Part shown: positions 6,412-7,036 of the stretch, piece by piece
How positions within the stretch are numbered: the first letter of the stretch is position 1
Layout of the letters: every line of letters starts with the position of its first letter
From: Bacteroidales bacterium
GTDB lineage: Bacteria > Bacteroidota > Bacteroidia > Bacteroidales > UBA7960
Reading direction: 5' to 3'
DNA length: 7,036 bases
Assembly: GCA_003560215.1 (NCBI GenBank)
Contig: PWIY01000002.1
Location: forward strand, 1 to 7,036
The notes under the pieces: generated by a model
What the model was told of the DNA's origin: nothing
The model's input: only the letters and a program-made list of their open reading frames with translations
Database searches by the model: none
Position numbers and translations under genes: made by a program

Positions 6412-6708
6412 ATGAACAGCAAGGATCATTACACGGAAGAAAATATCCGGCTTGCCGGATATTGCAAGGCACTTGCCCATCCGGCAAGAATCAGCATTCT
6501 TAAACTCCTGTTGTCTAAACAACACTGTATCTGCGGTGATATTGTCAAAGAGCTTCCCCTGGCACAATCGACCGTTTCGCAGCACCTGAAAGAACTGAAA
6601 AAGGCAGGGCTGATCCAGGGAAATATCACCCCACCGAAGGTCAAATACTGCATCAACAAAGAGAACTGGAACGAACTCCAGGAAGCTTTCAGGATTTTTC
6701 CAGGATAA
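6412..6708 (+). CDS. arsR: ArsR/SmtB-family metalloregulator with CxC metal site (second of two)
   Basis: This 98-residue winged-helix repressor has the signature CKALAHPARISILKLLL (18-34), a helix-turn-helix at about 42-68 with recognition helix AQSTVSQHLKELKKAGL (51-67), and a wing ending near C80. Unlike its neighbour it carries C39-I-C41 in HCICGDIV, the counterpart of the ELCVCDL site that binds As(III), Sb(III), Cd or Pb in ArsR/CadC proteins. C18 in the first helix could supply a third thiolate. I chose the ATG at 6412; the frame is open to 6313, but that would overlap the previous gene and run through the intercistronic hairpin with no family-like sequence. It lies 77 bp after the first ArsR gene and 166 bp before a thioredoxin-like gene. 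Metal or metalloid sensing is likely; the exact ion is unknown. Confidence 0.9.
   Translation: MNSKDHYTEENIRLAGYCKALAHPARISILKLLLSKQHCICGDIVKELPLAQSTVSQHLKELKKAGLIQGNITPPKVKYCINKENWNELQEAFRIFPG
6451..6488 (+). repeat. Strong stem-loop inside the 5' part of the second ArsR gene
   Basis: CTTGCCGGAT (6451-6460) is perfectly complementary to ATCCGGCAAG (6479-6488). The sequence between them forms a second hairpin, GCAAG (6464-6468) with CTTGC (6472-6476), closing on GCA. A competing hairpin, ATCCGG (6445-6450) with CCGGAT (6455-6460), uses the same bases. It lies in codons 12-26, where mRNA structure can affect early elongation. It may have no role. Confidence 0.55.
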
Positions 6709-6828
6709 GATATCCGCATTCCCACCCATTTATCCGTACTTCCATCGCGACACCCCAAAAAACCCAGATTTATCGGGTGAGCAGGTGCCGGCTCAAGCAT
6801 ATCCCAATCGAAAACTTTTTTTTCCAAC

Positions 6829-6856
6829 TTATAAATCGTATTTTTGCGATATATAA
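6829..6856 (+). promoter_or_regulatory. Operator and promoter of the thioredoxin-like gene
   Basis: TTATAAATCG (6829-6838) and CGATATATAA (6847-6856) form a 10-bp inverted repeat with one mismatch. The 8-bp spacer is TATTTTTG, a match to the -7 consensus TAnnTTTG. A dimer bound to the dyad would cover the -7 box, the usual layout for ArsR-family repression. A clear -33 TTTG is missing; the region is T-rich instead. The predicted leader to the ATG at 6875 is short, about 20 bases. Which of the two ArsR proteins binds is inference. Confidence 0.6.
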
Positions 6857-6874
6857 ATGTAAAATGGCAGAAAT

Positions 6875-7036
6875 ATGGAGATCAAAATACTTGGCAGCGG
6901 ATGTGCCAAATGTAAGAAGCTGGCCGACAGTACAGAAACAACTATCAGAGAGCTTGGCCTGCAGGCTGATGTCATCAAGGAAGAAGACATGATGGCCATC
7001 ATGTCTTCTTCCTTGATGACATCAGCCTGCAGGCCA
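6875..7036 (+). CDS. Small thioredoxin-like redox-active disulfide protein, 5' part, 3' end corrupted
   Basis: The ATG at 6875 opens MEIKILGSGCAKCKKLADST, with a CxxC active site at C10-A-K-C13. This start is characteristic of the about 80-residue small redox-active disulfide proteins (Thioredoxin_3, TM0996/MTH895-like). Such proteins carry out thiol-disulfide exchange and in Bacteroidota often sit beside ArsR regulators, permeases and arsenic-resistance genes. Sequence through about residue 42 (DMMAI) fits the family. After that the usual segment with a cis-proline (of the type YGVMSTPAL) is absent. The frame instead reads SSSLMTSACRP without a stop, because from 6996 the DNA is the exact reverse complement of the bases before it. 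The last 11-13 codons are therefore probably not real, and the true 3' half is missing. The ATG at 6864 is in another frame and leads to an unrelated reading. The promoter carries an ArsR-like dyad. Confidence 0.8.
   Translation, partial: MEIKILGSGCAKCKKLADSTETTIRELGLQADVIKEEDMMAIMSSSLMTSACRP
6955..7036. repeat. Perfect 82-bp palindrome reaching the window end
   Basis: Bases 6996-7036 are the exact reverse complement of 6955-6995, 41 bp per arm with no spacer and no mismatch. The centre falls in codon 41 of the thioredoxin-like gene, within the 16-bp self-complementary core CATGATGGCCATCATG (6988-7003). Such a structure inside a coding sequence at the very end of a contig is typical of a fold-back read or assembly artefact. 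A genuine inverted duplication or hairpin end is less likely. Confidence 0.95.

Noticed and set aside
6765..6779. Small ACCC/GGGT hairpin with a T-tract on the minus strand
   Set aside because: The stem is only about four strong pairs with a mismatch, and no leftward gene ends here.
6777..6992. Open frame covering the thioredoxin-like gene in a different phase
   Set aside because: Its translation has no recognisable pattern, whereas the frame from 6875 shows a clear CxxC redox-protein N-terminus.
6955..7036. Hairpin telomere of a linear replicon
   Set aside because: The palindrome interrupts a conserved gene at a natural small palindrome and no telomere-resolvase context is visible; a fold-back artefact explains it more simply.

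Overview
The window looks like a piece of a Bacteroidota (Bacteroidetes) chromosome, probably from a Bacteroidales-type anaerobe or facultative anaerobe. Four things support this. The succinate dehydrogenase/fumarate reductase operon is of the cytochrome b558 type in the order C-A-B. Several promoters match the Bacteroidetes form (TTTG, about 20 bp, TAnnTTTG). Shine-Dalgarno sequences are absent, and start codons are preceded by A-rich leaders. The genes themselves match families I associate with this phylum.

Layout. Bases 1-332 are the 3' end of a Cys/Met-metabolism PLP enzyme (methionine gamma-lyase-like), cut by the window edge. Bases 333-758 hold no convincing gene. They contain two good rightward intrinsic terminators, an A/T-rich dyad, a 17-bp direct repeat and a possible short transcript with a 10-codon ORF. 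Bases 759-2147 (minus strand) encode a complete M24B Xaa-Pro peptidase with all five metal ligands. A 285-bp divergent promoter region follows, with a near-ideal promoter for the next operon. Bases 2433-5829 are sdhC-sdhA-sdhB (equally frdCAB), complete, with all cofactor-binding residues that can be judged by eye. Bases 6041-6334 and 6412-6708 encode two tandem but dissimilar ArsR/SmtB-family repressors. From 6875 a small thioredoxin-like CxxC protein begins and runs off the end.

The sdhCAB genes form one membrane complex linking succinate/fumarate chemistry to the quinone pool. The ArsR pair plus the thioredoxin-like gene look like the start of a metal/metalloid (arsenic-type) response locus. 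The promoter of the thioredoxin-like gene has its -7 box inside a dyad, as expected for ArsR-type repression. Its later genes would lie beyond the window.

The last 82 bases (6955-7036) form a perfect palindrome with no spacer, inside the thioredoxin-like gene. The second arm is best read as a fold-back or assembly artefact at a contig end. Sequence after about 7003 should not be trusted as genomic, and the true 3' part of that gene is missing. I found no CRISPR array, insertion sequence, tRNA or rRNA. The core genes are ordinary, and the unusual material is intergenic and regulatory.
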